DNA of 27,040 nt from CAMEON01 sp964463245 (GCA_964463245.1 CAYXBU010000022.1:1-27040), one strand, 5' to 3'; positions 1 to 8,656 are shown, counted from the first letter of the stretch. The notes: generated by a model not told the origin, from the sequence alone. Made by a program: numbers and translations.

Positions 1-1151
1 AAGGGAATACGCATCTGCCCCGGACCCTGCGCCTCCAGCTCGGCGCGGTGCTTCTCCAGCAGCTGGGCAATGCGCTTGTCCGGCTTGAGCAGCTCGCTGA
101 TGGTGGTGTCGTGGTTCAGGGTGTCGATCAGGTAGGCGACATACTTGCACATATTGACCTCGGTGTGCCAGGGCTTGGTCAAGAGCTCGGGGTCGTGGTA
201 GGTCAGGTTGGTGGTGAAGATGTGGTCGATCAGACCGGCCTCGTAGGCATCGTCAAACAGCTTGAAGCCGTCGGTGAACAGACCGAAGGTGGCAAAACAG
301 CAGACACGGCGGGCGTGGTAGTCCTCTTTGAGGTGCTTGGCGACCTCCAGGAGCGAGCCGCCGGAGGAGATCATGTCGTCCACGATGATGGCATCCTTGC
401 CCTCCAGGGAGTCTCCGAGGTACTTGTGTTCCAGAATGGGATTCTTGCCGTTGACCACGCGGGAGTAGTCGCGCCGCTTGTAGAACATACCGATGTCCAC
501 GCCCAGGGTCTCGGAGTAGTACATACACCGTCCCATGGCACCCTCGTCGGGGGAGATCATGACGATATGATCCTTGTCAAAGACCACGTCGGGCATGGCG
601 CGAACCATCGCTTTGAGCATTTGGTAGCTGGGGGTCACGTTATCAAAGCCGGAAAGGGGAATGGCGTTGGCGACCCGAGGATCGTGCGCGTCAAAGGTGA
701 GGATGTTGGTCACGCCCATGGAGACCAGCTCCTGGAGCATGATGGCGCAGTCCAGCGACTCCCGCGCGGCGCGCTTGTGCTGACGACCCTCGTACAGCAT
801 GGGCATGATGACCGTGATGCGGCGTGCCTTACCGCCGATGGCGGCGATGATGCGCTTGAGGTCGGCATAGTGGTCGTCCGGACTCATGCGCTGATCCTGT
901 CCGAACATCTTGTAGGTGATGCTGTGGTTGAAGATGTCGCAAAAGATGTAGACATCCTGCCCGCGCATGGACTCATGAATGGTGGCCTTGCCCTCGCCGG
1001 AGCCGAAGCGGCTGCAGGTGGCGTGTGCGAGATAGGTGTCCTCGCCTCCGTGGCGACGCCACTCCTTGAGGTACCAGTCCACCCGATCCATAAATTGCTC
1101 ACAGCCTCTCATACCGATGATACTCAGATCGCCGTACAGTGTTTCCTTCAT
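1..1151 (-). CDS. prs: Ribose-phosphate pyrophosphokinase (PRPP synthetase), 3'-truncated by the window edge
   Basis: Makes PRPP from ribose 5-phosphate and ATP for nucleotide, NAD, histidine and tryptophan synthesis in the cytoplasm. The frame is open from ATG at 1151 to the window edge (383 codons, no stop), so the C-terminus is missing. The PRPP-binding loop reads IIVDDMISSGGS (VDD at about residues 257-259). Upstream lie FDAHD (the metal and ribose-phosphate region of the family) and a basic KRRDYS stretch like the family's flexible catalytic loop. At over 383 residues it is longer than the roughly 315-residue Bacillus type; I recall such longer Prs proteins from Clostridia. The start is supported by GGAAAGGG nine bases upstream. 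It lies 162 bases downstream of rhaB on the same strand, with hairpins between, so it is probably a separate unit. Identification is firm. Confidence 0.95.
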   Translation of the reverse strand, partial: MKETLYGDLSIIGMRGCEQFMDRVDWYLKEWRRHGGEDTYLAHATCSRFGSGEGKATIHESMRGQDVYIFCDIFNHSITYKMFGQDQRMSPDDHYADLKRIIAAIGGKARRITVIMPMLYEGRQHKRAARESLDCAIMLQELVSMGVTNILTFDAHDPRVANAIPLSGFDNVTPSYQMLKAMVRAMPDVVFDKDHIVMISPDEGAMGRCMYYSETLGVDIGMFYKRRDYSRVVNGKNPILEHKYLGDSLEGKDAIIVDDMISSGGSLLEVAKHLKEDYHARRVCCFATFGLFTDGFKLFDDAYEAGLIDHIFTTNLTYHDPELLTKPWHTEVNMCKYVAYLIDTLNHDTTISELLKPDKRIAQLLEKHRAELEAQGPGQMRIP

Positions 1152-1214
1152 AGTAAAAGTCCCTTTCCTTTTTGCGTATATTCAACAAAATTCGATCCGT
1201 ATGGGGTAAATATC

Positions 1215-1240
1215 GTCCGGGGGGATCCTCCACCCCGGAC
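1215..1240. other. GC-rich hairpin between rhaB and prs
   Basis: An 8-bp perfect stem (GTCCGGGG at 1215-1222 with CCCCGGAC at 1233-1240) encloses a 10-base loop. It lies 64 bases upstream of the prs start. No T run follows on the minus strand, so it may be a leader structure of prs or part of the rhaB termination region. Confidence 0.4.
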
Positions 1241-1246
1241 AAAGGG

Positions 1247-1308
1247 AAAAGCCATCCCCCGACTCTCCTTGTGCGGTCTTGCATAGTGGGGGAGCCGGGG
1301 AAGGCTTT
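1247..1308 (-). terminator. Possible rhaB terminator
   Basis: Read on the minus strand just after the rhaB stop, AAAGCC (1303-1308) and CCCCC (1288-1292) can pair with GGGGG (1256-1260) and GGCTTTT (1247-1253), ending in TTTT. The stem is interrupted by internal loops and has a large apical loop, so the call is tentative. Confidence 0.4.
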
Positions 1309-1313
1309 CTGTA

Positions 1314-2789
1314 TTACGCCTGCAGGGCGCAGAAGCGGCCGTACGCCTCGTCCCATGCGCCGCGCTCGGCGGTGGGGACGTAGTGCTTCAACTCAAAGGA
1401 GTTCGCCACGACCTGGCGCGCCTCGGCGAGGTTGGCAATCTCTCCGGCCGCCATAGCCTGCGCCATCAGGTTGCCGATGGCAGTGGCCTCCTCGGGACCT
1501 GCCGTGACCTCCAAGCCGCAAGCATCGGCCGTCATCTGGGACAGGAACTTGTCCTTGGTGCCGCCGCCGACCACGTTGATAACGGTGGCCTTCTTGCCAC
1601 GCAGGTTCTGGATGTTCTCCACGGTGTAGCGATACTTGAGTGCCAGCGACTCGTAGATGCAACGCACCACCTCGCCCACGCTCTCGGGCACGGGCTGGCC
1701 TGTCTTGCGACAGAAGTCGCGGATCTTCTCGGGCATATTGCCGGGGGTGTTGAAGGATGCATCGTCCGGGTTGATGAGGGAGCGGAAGGGAGTTGCCTCC
1801 TTCGCCCACGCCTCCATCTGGGCAAAGCTGTAGTCCTTGCCCTCGCGCTTCCACTGACGGCGGGACTCCTGGATGATCCAGAGACCCATGATGTTCTTGA
1901 GGAAGCGGATGGTGCCTTGTGCGCCGCCCTCGTTGGTGAAGTTGGCGGCACGGGTCGCGTCGTTGATCAGCGGCTGGGGCAGCTCCATGCCCATCAGCGA
2001 CCAGGTACCGGAGCTGATGTAGATGAAGTCCTCGCCCTGTGCGGGCACCGCGATGACAGCCGAAGCCGTGTCGTGGGAGGCGACGGTGCGGACATGGATA
2101 TGGTTCTTGCCGACCTCCTCGTTGATCTGGGGCAGGAGAGTGCCGAGGTCGGTGCCGGGCTGTACGATGGGGGCAAAGAGACTGCGCTTGACCCCCAGCT
2201 TGTCGGTCAGCTCGAAGGCAAAATCCCGCCGAGCGGCATCCAGAAGCATACCGGTGGAGGCGATGGTGTACTCGGTCGCTCGCTTGCCGGTCAGGAAGTA
2301 GTTGAGCAGGTCGGGGATGAACAGGAGCTGCTCGGCACGCGCCAGCACATCCGGGTCGTCACGCCCCTCGGCGGCTATCTGGTTGAGGGTATTGAAGTCA
2401 ATGGCCTGAATACCCGTGATCTTGTAGATCTCCTCGGCGGTGAGGTACTTGTCCATGTAGTCGCTGATGCCCACTGTGCGGGTGTCGCGGTAGTGGGTGG
2501 GGTTGGCCATCAGGCGACCGTTGCGATCCAGCAGACCGTAGTCCACGCCCCAGGTGTCGATACCCATCGAGGAGATGTCGTCCCCGTCGATGACGGTCTT
2601 GGTGATGGAATTCTTGATCTCAAAGAAGATGCGAAGGATGTCCCAGGTGAAACGCCCGTTGACGAACACGGGATCATTGGAGAAACGGTGGTTCTCCCGC
2701 AGGGTGATCTTTTCCCCGTCGAAAGAGCCGACGATGCCGCGACCGCTGGATGCACCAAGGTCGATAGCCAGCATTTTCAGATCTGCCAT
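1314..2789 (-). CDS. rhaB: Rhamnulokinase (FGGY family)
   Basis: Phosphorylates L-rhamnulose to rhamnulose 1-phosphate in the cytoplasmic L-rhamnose pathway. The 491-residue product matches RhaB length. The N-terminal phosphate-binding segment reads AIDLGASSGRG (about residues 8-18). MGIDTWGVDYGLLD (about 75-88) and the following HYRDTRT are hallmark RhaB sequences. ASHDTASAV carries the probable catalytic base Asp240, equivalent to Asp237 of E. coli RhaB. The ATP-site segment SSGTWSL and a VVGGGTKDKF stretch follow. The ORF extends in frame to 2879, but I chose ATG 2789 because GGAGG lies six bases upstream and the -10 element at 2880-2885 puts the transcript start near the upstream ATG. RhaA and RhaD are not in the window. 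It lies 193 bases downstream of the GH127 pair and has its own promoter. Confidence 0.95.
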   Translation of the reverse strand: MADLKMLAIDLGASSGRGIVGSFDGEKITLRENHRFSNDPVFVNGRFTWDILRIFFEIKNSITKTVIDGDDISSMGIDTWGVDYGLLDRNGRLMANPTHYRDTRTVGISDYMDKYLTAEEIYKITGIQAIDFNTLNQIAAEGRDDPDVLARAEQLLFIPDLLNYFLTGKRATEYTIASTGMLLDAARRDFAFELTDKLGVKRSLFAPIVQPGTDLGTLLPQINEEVGKNHIHVRTVASHDTASAVIAVPAQGEDFIYISSGTWSLMGMELPQPLINDATRAANFTNEGGAQGTIRFLKNIMGLWIIQESRRQWKREGKDYSFAQMEAWAKEATPFRSLINPDDASFNTPGNMPEKIRDFCRKTGQPVPESVGEVVRCIYESLALKYRYTVENIQNLRGKKATVINVVGGGTKDKFLSQMTADACGLEVTAGPEEATAIGNLMAQAMAAGEIANLAEARQVVANSFELKHYVPTAERGAWDEAYGRFCALQA

Positions 2790-2879
2790 AACAAGCCTCC
2801 AAGTCTGATGATAGATACGGGTGGCGGTCATGTGCCGAACGCCCGTCGGGTACAGCGCGAGCCATACCGATTCAAGCAT

Positions 2880-2888
2880 ATTATATCA
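2880..2888 (-). promoter_or_regulatory. Extended -10 promoter for rhaB
   Basis: Minus-strand TGATATAAT (TG plus a perfect TATAAT) lies about 90 bases upstream of the rhaB ATG. No good -35 is present at 17 bases, which fits an extended -10 promoter. The rest of the 193-base gap (2790-2982) shows only the leader and weak dyads. Confidence 0.6.
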
Positions 2889-2982
2889 TATTTTGCCGCC
2901 GGATGTTTGAATAAACTGTTAAGTCTGCGGGGTGGAGCCTGCTTTTCGGGGCGAGGTCTCTGACATGATGCCGACCTGTCCC

Positions 2983-4767
2983 TCAGCTCCCCCTCAGCCA
3001 GACCCGCATATCGCTCTCCCCCCGGTTGGCGAAGCAGCTGTAGGGGATGAGGCGGATGTGCGCCGCCGAGGTCGAGGGTCTTGCGCGGGTGTAGAGATGA
3101 TCCGTGTGGTTGACTCGCCGCCCGATGGTCTCCACCGTCGGCAGACCGAAGGCGGGGGCGGGGACGAGCCGCAGATCGACCCCGTGGGGGAGGATCAGCT
3201 CCTGCAGGTCGGAGCCGTTGTCCACCGACTCGGCGCAGTAGACGATGGGACCCGCCTGGACGCAGACCTTGCCCGCATTATCCGAGATGCGGCTGTTCGG
3301 GTAGACGAGGAAGGGAGCCATGTCAAAGGTCACGGTGATGGGGGTGCCGTCGTTGGGGAAGTAGAGGTACTGTCCCCGCCGCCGCCCATTCTGCGGTCGG
3401 GTCTCGGTGTGGCGACTCCAGGAGGGCAGACGGACTGCGATCCGTCCGACCCCGGAGGCGGTCAGCTTGACCTGCCCGGAGCGCGGGTAGTCGGTCTCCA
3501 TACGGCAGTAGATCGACCCGTGACTCAGGGTGGCATCGGCGAACTGGTTGACATAGAGGGTGTCGCCCTCCAGCGCGAACAGGCTCCGCTCCAGCTGGGG
3601 CAGGATGCGGTTCAGGTTGGGGGGACAGCAGGAGCAGGAGAAGCACTCCAGTCGCTGTGTGATGGGGCGGCGTACCCCGGGGGCGTGTCCCGCCAGCGTG
3701 ATCTCCAGCGGGTTCTCATAGAAGAAGGACTTTCCGTCCAGCGACAGTCCCGACAGGGCACCGTTGTAGAAGGCGCGTTCGGCCACATCGGCGTAGACGG
3801 CGGAATCATCCAGCTGTTGCATACGGGTGCTGAACAGAGCCAGCCCGATGGCGGCGCAGGTCTCGGCGTAGGCATCTGCGTTGGGCAGGTCGTAGGGGGA
3901 GGTGAACTTCTCGCCGACCCAGGTCGAGCCGATGCCCCCGGTCACATACATCTTGTGGGTGGCAATGTCCTCGAACAGGGCACGGCAGGCCTCGGCCATC
4001 TCGCGGTCGCCCGTTTCGGCGGCAAGATCTGCCATGGCGGCGTACAGGTAGGTGGCGCGGACGGCGTGTCCGACCGCCTCCCGCTGACGGCGCACCGGCA
4101 TATGGCTCTGGCAGTAGTCGTTCAGCTCGCTCGGCATCACGCCGCGCCGATCCAGAAAATGCTTTGCCAGAGCAAGGTGTTTCTCTTTTTTTGTATGCCG
4201 ATAGAGACGGATGAGCGCAAGCTCGATCTCCTCGTGCCCCGGCGTGAAGAAGGCGGCACTCTCCTCCTCCACGAATACGCGGTAGATATAATCGACATAC
4301 TTCTCCATGCACCGCAGGAACCGCTCGTCCCCGGTCGCCTCGGCATAGGCGACCGCCGCCTCGGTCAGGTGTCCCGCGCAGTACAGCTCGTGGTTGTCCC
4401 GCACCCGAAACCGCCCCGCCGGGTCGCAGACCGTAAAATAGCTGTTGAAATAGCCGTCCTCGCCCTGATGCGCCTCGATCGCACGGATCAACGACTCGAC
4501 CCGCTCCCGCAGGAGGGTCTCCTCGGGGTGCTTTTGCAGGATGTAGGCCGCACCTTCCATCCATTTGGCCACGTCGCTGTCGTAGAAGATGTGTGGCTTG
4601 TTGGGGTCGCCCTCCTTCCAGGTGTGGTCAAAGGCGGAGATGCGCCCGGTCTCGCCGAATCGGTCGTAGACGGCGGACATGGTCACGCGGCGGTTCAATT
4701 CCTGCTTCTCGTACAGGTAGCCGCTGTGAAGGGTGACGGCAGATAAGGGAAATAGCTGCTGTTTCAT
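2983..4767 (-). CDS. GH127 family beta-L-arabinofuranosidase (DUF1680)
   Basis: Expected to release beta-L-arabinofuranosyl residues with retention, using a zinc-bound cysteine nucleophile. The 594-residue protein has a catalytic (alpha/alpha)6-barrel N-terminal half and a beta-sandwich C-terminal half typical of GH127. Aligning by motif with Bifidobacterium HypBA1 gives the full active site: Glu286 in GEKFT (acid/base, HypBA1 Glu322), Glu302 and Cys304 in AYAETCA (Glu338/Cys340), and Cys380-Cys381 in CSCCPPN (Cys417/Cys418). The 16-residue spacing from acid/base to first ligand is identical. No signal peptide is seen, so it is probably cytoplasmic and acts on imported oligosaccharides. ATG 4767 has AGGAG eight bases upstream. 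It lies 54 bases after the second GH127 gene, so the two are probably co-transcribed. Exact substrate linkage is inferred. Confidence 0.88.
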   Translation of the reverse strand: MKQQLFPLSAVTLHSGYLYEKQELNRRVTMSAVYDRFGETGRISAFDHTWKEGDPNKPHIFYDSDVAKWMEGAAYILQKHPEETLLRERVESLIRAIEAHQGEDGYFNSYFTVCDPAGRFRVRDNHELYCAGHLTEAAVAYAEATGDERFLRCMEKYVDYIYRVFVEEESAAFFTPGHEEIELALIRLYRHTKKEKHLALAKHFLDRRGVMPSELNDYCQSHMPVRRQREAVGHAVRATYLYAAMADLAAETGDREMAEACRALFEDIATHKMYVTGGIGSTWVGEKFTSPYDLPNADAYAETCAAIGLALFSTRMQQLDDSAVYADVAERAFYNGALSGLSLDGKSFFYENPLEITLAGHAPGVRRPITQRLECFSCSCCPPNLNRILPQLERSLFALEGDTLYVNQFADATLSHGSIYCRMETDYPRSGQVKLTASGVGRIAVRLPSWSRHTETRPQNGRRRGQYLYFPNDGTPITVTFDMAPFLVYPNSRISDNAGKVCVQAGPIVYCAESVDNGSDLQELILPHGVDLRLVPAPAFGLPTVETIGRRVNHTDHLYTRARPSTSAAHIRLIPYSCFANRGESDMRVWLRGS

Positions 4768-4821
4768 GTGGGTGTCTCCTTTTTGGAATATGTCATGAAT
4801 GTGTGATCATCGGAAACGATT

Positions 4822-6651
4822 CTATTCCTCACACGATCGGATGGGAAGCCATGCGGCGAAGCTGCCGCCCTGCCAATCCCCTGCCGAGGCGTAATCGATC
4901 AGGGTCAGGCTCTCCCCGCCGACCTCCAAGTGCAGGGTCAGGAAGCCGCCGCGAGCGGAGTCCTCGACCCGCCAGTCGGTCGGCTCGGCGCAGGGGACGG
5001 GGGTCAGGGGCGGTACCCTGTCCCGACTGTCCCGCGCCAGCAGGACAGGACCATAGGTGAAGGCGACAAAGTTGTCTCCCGCGCGGTCGGAGCCGTGCGG
5101 CGCGGCGTGGCGCACCGGGGAGTAGTCCATGGTGATCAGGAAGGAGTCGCCTTCCGCGACCTCGGATGCGATTCGCAGGTACTGCCCGGGGATACCAATC
5201 TGCAGACGGGACGGACAGCCGTCGGGGATCACCGCGAAGGACTCGGCGTAGCCGGGTACCCGCAGGTCGACCGTCAGTGGGACGCACTTGCCGCTCGGGG
5301 TGGAGACCACCCGCAGGCGGGCGTAGCCGAGCTTGGGAAATTCCGTCTCCAGAGAAAAGAGGATCTCTCCGCCCTCGGCGGGCAGGCGCACCGTGGCGGG
5401 GATGTACAGGTTGAGCGCGACTCCCGTCGGCGTACCCGCAAAGGCTGCTACGGGTGCCAGTGCCAGCCCGGTCGGACCGTTCGCGGTACAGCAGGACAGA
5501 TCAAATCCGTTGATGTTAAAGGAATAATTCACCTTGGTGTTTCGGGTTCCGTTGAAGCGGGGGAAGTACTCAAAGAAGCCGCCGTCGGGGCGGAGTGCGC
5601 CGAGGATGGCGTTGTACAGGCTGACCTCCAGCGCGTCGGCGTACCGTACCTCTCCGGTCAGGCACAGGAGCTGATGGCACAGCTTCATCCAGTAGACGGT
5701 GACGCAGGTCTCCATCATCAGGTCGATGGCGGGGTTGGTCTGCTCGATGCGTGTGCGGTTCCATTGCTCGCCCACTCCGGGACCCAGATTGTAGGGCGCA
5801 TCGGCTCCGCCCGATCCCAGCAGGGTGATCTCTTGCTCCTGCAGGGCTTCCCAGAAGGTAACGACGGTGTCCAGATGGGTCTTGTCCCCGGTGGCGCGGT
5901 AGTACTCGCACAGCCCCTCAAAGCAGGACATCATCTCGTAGGCCTTGGCGATGCTCTCGTGCGGGTTGCCGTTGTCCCCGATACGGTAGGGCGGGACACC
6001 GTCCCGGACAGCCTCGAATATATGCTGACGACTGCAACAGCCCCGCCGCAGGATGTGCTCTGCCAGCTCCCGCGCCGACGGTTCCCCCGTCGCGTGGTAG
6101 ACCCGCAGGATCGGCTCTAAGATGGAGGAGGACTCGATCCCGCAGAACGCCCAGCCGGTCTCGGTGATGGGGCGGCGGGGCGGCTCCCCGACCTGCGCGT
6201 TGGTGTAACGTACCAAGCGCACGCAGGCCTCCAGTGCCTGTGCGGAACCGGTCAATTCCCAATAGGAAAGCAGTCCGATCAGGGCATATTTGCGCTCCCA
6301 GAGGTCGGAGCCTTGGCTCCCCTGCGGCTGGAGGGCATCCGGCACGGTGGATATACAGCCGTCCGCCCGCTGAATGGACAGCATATCGGCGGTGGCCGTA
6401 TCCACGATCCGCCGCAACTCTGGGTCGTCGGTATAGGCGCAGAGCAGGCAAGAGGCGCGCATGAGCTTGCCCCAGAACTCGCCCGTGGCGAAGGGGTCGG
6501 CGGTGTTTCGGAAGTAGTCGGCCAGCGCGTGCATATCGATCTTTTTGAGTATGCCGCGGCAGATCAGCCGCAGTGCCTCGTCAAAGCTGCCGCTCAGCTG
6601 TACGGCGCCCGGGCGCAGGGGGAATTGCTTGTCAAGCGGGTGTCGGATCAC
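4822..6651 (-). CDS. GH127-superfamily (DUF1680) glycoside hydrolase, divergent paralogue
   Basis: A 609-residue protein of the same fold family as its downstream neighbour but with very different sequence. The zinc/cysteine centre is recognisable: Glu314 and Cys316 in MMETCV, and Cys387-Cys388 in DLSCCTANGP. Glu295 in GEQW is the likely acid/base, 19 residues before Glu314 against 16 in the neighbour. No signal peptide is visible. The start is GTG at 6651: AAGGAG lies eight bases upstream and no nearby ATG fits. It could be an arabinofuranosidase of another linkage (GH127 or GH146 type) or an uncharacterised DUF1680 subgroup; the sequence does not decide. It heads a probable two-gene operon, and upstream lies an 11-bp inverted repeat that may be an operator. 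Confidence 0.8.
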   Translation of the reverse strand: MIRHPLDKQFPLRPGAVQLSGSFDEALRLICRGILKKIDMHALADYFRNTADPFATGEFWGKLMRASCLLCAYTDDPELRRIVDTATADMLSIQRADGCISTVPDALQPQGSQGSDLWERKYALIGLLSYWELTGSAQALEACVRLVRYTNAQVGEPPRRPITETGWAFCGIESSSILEPILRVYHATGEPSARELAEHILRRGCCSRQHIFEAVRDGVPPYRIGDNGNPHESIAKAYEMMSCFEGLCEYYRATGDKTHLDTVVTFWEALQEQEITLLGSGGADAPYNLGPGVGEQWNRTRIEQTNPAIDLMMETCVTVYWMKLCHQLLCLTGEVRYADALEVSLYNAILGALRPDGGFFEYFPRFNGTRNTKVNYSFNINGFDLSCCTANGPTGLALAPVAAFAGTPTGVALNLYIPATVRLPAEGGEILFSLETEFPKLGYARLRVVSTPSGKCVPLTVDLRVPGYAESFAVIPDGCPSRLQIGIPGQYLRIASEVAEGDSFLITMDYSPVRHAAPHGSDRAGDNFVAFTYGPVLLARDSRDRVPPLTPVPCAEPTDWRVEDSARGGFLTLHLEVGGESLTLIDYASAGDWQGGSFAAWLPIRSCEE

Positions 6652-6678
6652 GGTGGTATCTCCTTTTCTTGATATGGA

Positions 6679-6713
6679 AAGCGCGCAACCGATGGAATAT
6701 CAGTTGCGCGCTT
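6679..6713. repeat. Perfect 11-bp inverted repeat upstream of the GH127 operon
   Basis: AAGCGCGCAAC (6679-6689) and GTTGCGCGCTT (6703-6713) are perfect inverted repeats around a 13-base spacer. The dyad lies 27-62 bases before the GTG of the GH127 gene and downstream of hpf. It could be an operator for a sugar regulator, a 5' UTR hairpin or a poor hpf terminator; no U tract follows on the minus strand. Confidence 0.55.
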
Positions 6714-6740
6714 GCGTTTCCTTTCATTTCAGGCTCCCCA

Positions 6741-6764
6741 CCCCGCGGCAGATGTGCCGCGGGG
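6741..6764 (-). terminator. GC-rich hairpin after hpf, possible terminator
   Basis: A 10-bp perfect stem, CCCCGCGGCA (6741-6750) with TGCCGCGGGG (6755-6764), and a 4-base loop begins 16 bases after the hpf stop. There is no T run on the minus strand, so it is an atypical terminator or an mRNA-end stabiliser. Confidence 0.45.
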
Positions 6765-6780
6765 CAGGGAAGCGGGTCGT

Positions 6781-7305
6781 TTATTTCATAGGCTCGATCA
6801 GCCCATAGCTCCCGTCCTTGCGGGTATATATGACGCAGGTGTCTCCGCTCTGCAGGTCGTTGAATACGAAAAAGTTGTGTCCCAACAGGTTCATCTGCAT
6901 GATGGCATCCTCAGGTGTCATGGGGCAGAACTCGAACTGCTTCACTCGGATGATCAGCCCGGGGTCTTCGCTCTCCTCCGCAAGCATCGGGTCTTCGGGG
7001 ATGGTCTCCCGCAGGCGTTTGGCCAAGCGGGTCTTGTTCTTGCGGATCTGGCGCTCGATGTTGTCGATGGTCTTGTCCATCGCGCTTCTGAAATCGTCGG
7101 AATCAACCTCACTGCGGAACAGCGTGCCACCGGCGTTCACCGTGACCTCCAAGGTAGACACGCTCCGCTTGCGGCTGAGCGTGACGGTGGCCTCGGGGTT
7201 CATGTCTTCACGGAAGTACTTGTCCAGCTTTTCCAGCTTCCGCTCGATCATGCTCTTGGTGTCGTCATACACGTTCAGTTGTCTGCCGTTGATGGTGGTC
7301 TTCAT
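6781..7305 (-). CDS. hpf: Ribosome hibernation promoting factor, long form
   Basis: Binds the 30S subunit in stationary phase or stress and dimerises 70S ribosomes into inactive 100S particles. The 174-residue product has the long-HPF layout: an N-terminal S30AE/YfiA domain (about 1-100, with the basic helix IERQIRKNKTRLAKRL), a short acidic linker, and the C-terminal dimerisation domain (about 115-174: IIRVKQFEFCPMTPEDAI, LLGHNFFVF, VIYTRKDGSYGLIEP). GAGGAGG lies eight bases before ATG 7305, and a strong promoter lies about 110 bases upstream, giving a leader of about 100 bases. It is transcribed divergently from the pantothenate kinase gene. Identification is firm. Confidence 0.96.
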   Translation of the reverse strand: MKTTINGRQLNVYDDTKSMIERKLEKLDKYFREDMNPEATVTLSRKRSVSTLEVTVNAGGTLFRSEVDSDDFRSAMDKTIDNIERQIRKNKTRLAKRLRETIPEDPMLAEESEDPGLIIRVKQFEFCPMTPEDAIMQMNLLGHNFFVFNDLQSGDTCVIYTRKDGSYGLIEPMK

Positions 7306-7413
7306 GGTTTCATCCTCCTCTTTCCGTTGATCTCGCCCGCGCGGCTCGCGCCGTCGGGCATCCTTCGTGGTCGGGGAGCGGGTCGGTACGGGGTGCTCCC
7401 CTGAACCACTTAC

Positions 7414-7442
7414 AGTATAGCATATTTTTATGAAAAAGTAAA
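7414..7442 (-). promoter_or_regulatory. hpf promoter
   Basis: On the minus strand TTTACT (7437-7442), a 17-base spacer and TATACT (7414-7419) form a sigma-A-type promoter with an extended TG before the -10. Confidence 0.75.
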
Positions 7443-7610
7443 GGGGTTTTCGAAAATTTTTCGTGATTTTGTATGAAATCCTGCCGGGTCAAACGTGGCA
7501 TTCAGAGATCATATCGTGTCGTAAAGGATCGGGACGGCACCGTTTGCGTTCCCACTCGTGTCGGCTGTCTCTCCGAAATGGGGCTTTTCTAAGAAAAAAC
7601 GCGATACGAC

Positions 7611-7639
7611 TTGATTTTTCTCTTCAAGTGTGTTATAAT
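7611..7639 (+). promoter_or_regulatory. coaW promoter
   Basis: TTGATT (7611-7616), a 17-base spacer and a perfect TATAAT (7634-7639) lie 55 bases upstream of the pantothenate kinase ATG. The stretch between this and the hpf promoter (7443-7610) shows no gene; a short AT-rich palindrome is present near 7448-7462. Confidence 0.8.
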
Positions 7640-7693
7640 ACATCGGTAAAGAACGCAGGGGGCTCTCCTGCATGGCACAAAGGAGTGTATCGT

Positions 7694-8566
7694 ATGGACA
7701 AACGCTTGTCGGAGAACGGCGGGGTGGTCATCGGGATCGACGTCGGCGGCAGTACCACCAAGATCGTGGGCTTCCGCGAGGGCGTGTCGGGCGCGGTGAC
7801 ACTCATTGATCCGCTGTTCGTTCGCGCGACCGACCCGATCACCTCCATCTACGGCGCATTCGGTCGTTTCACGATGGAGAATGGTCTGTCTCTGGGGGAT
7901 ATCGACCGCGTCATGATGACGGGGGTCGGCTCCTCCTATATGTCCTCCCCTATCTACTCGCTGGACTGCCGTGCCGTGCCGGAGTTCTCCGGCGTGGGGC
8001 TCGGGGGGCTGTACCTCTCGGGACTGAAGGAGGCCATCATCGTCAGCATGGGTACCGGTACGGCACTGGTACATGCCCGACGGCGGGAGGACGGCGGAAC
8101 CGACATCGACTACCTCGGCGGTACCGGGGTCGGCGGCGGGACCCTGCTGGGTCTGACCCGACGGATGCTGGGGGTGGACACCGTAGAGCACATCGAGCAG
8201 CTCTGCGAGGGCGGAGACCTCTCCCGCGTGGATCTGACCATCAAGGACATCTCCCGCAATGACCAGTTCCCCGGGGTCAACTACAACCTGACCGCCGCCA
8301 ACTTCGGAAAGCTGTCAGACTTAGCCGACAGCCACGACATCGCGCTGGGGCTGGCCAATATGGTGGCCGAGACCATCGCCATGATGGCGGTGTTCGCAGC
8401 GCGGGGGCACGGCGTTCGGGACATCGTCCTGACCGGCAACCTGACCACCCTCTCCCCCATCCGACGGGTCTTTGAAGGCCTGCAGGATACCTTCGGGGTG
8501 AACTTCCTCATCCCCGAGAATGCCCAGTTCGGCACCGTCATCGGCGCGGCGCTCTATCGAGACTAA
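7694..8566 (+). CDS. coaW: Type II pantothenate kinase
   Basis: Phosphorylates pantothenate in the first step of coenzyme A synthesis. The 290-residue product has the ASKHA/fumble-type fold: phosphate-1 loop GIDVGGSTTK (about 14-23), MTGVGSSY and SMGTGTALV segments typical of type II PanK, a glycine-rich GGTGVGGGTLLGL, and a C-terminal adenosine-site segment IVLTGNL. The frame is open from 7463, but ATG 7694 is chosen because AGGAG lies eight bases upstream and the promoter at 7611-7639 lies inside the longer frame. Type II enzymes of this size occur in staphylococci and some Clostridia. It is probably a single-gene transcript, with a candidate terminator at 8626-8656. Confidence 0.92.
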   Translation: MDKRLSENGGVVIGIDVGGSTTKIVGFREGVSGAVTLIDPLFVRATDPITSIYGAFGRFTMENGLSLGDIDRVMMTGVGSSYMSSPIYSLDCRAVPEFSGVGLGGLYLSGLKEAIIVSMGTGTALVHARRREDGGTDIDYLGGTGVGGGTLLGLTRRMLGVDTVEHIEQLCEGGDLSRVDLTIKDISRNDQFPGVNYNLTAANFGKLSDLADSHDIALGLANMVAETIAMMAVFAARGHGVRDIVLTGNLTTLSPIRRVFEGLQDTFGVNFLIPENAQFGTVIGAALYRD

Positions 8567-8625
8567 GGAACCACTGCTCTATTCGGCGGCACATCTTTCC
8601 CCACCTGCTTCTTGCCGAAAAACTC

Positions 8626-8656
8626 GATGTACATTCGGTACATCTTGCTTTTTTCG
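8626..8656 (+). terminator. Candidate terminator after coaW, in the region before alaS
   Basis: GATGTAC (8626-8632), loop ATTCG and GTACATC (8638-8644) form a 7-bp stem followed by TTGCTTTTTT. It lies 60 bases after the coaW stop. Its 3' arm also belongs to the longer inverted repeat at 8633-8686, so the two structures exclude each other. Confidence 0.55.

Noticed and set aside
2790..2879. 30-residue N-terminal extension of RhaB
   Set aside because: It would start at the probable transcript start with no ribosome site, while GGAGG fits the ATG at 2789.
7463..7693. Upstream extension of the pantothenate kinase frame
   Set aside because: The promoter at 7611-7639 lies within it, and AGGAG precedes ATG 7694.
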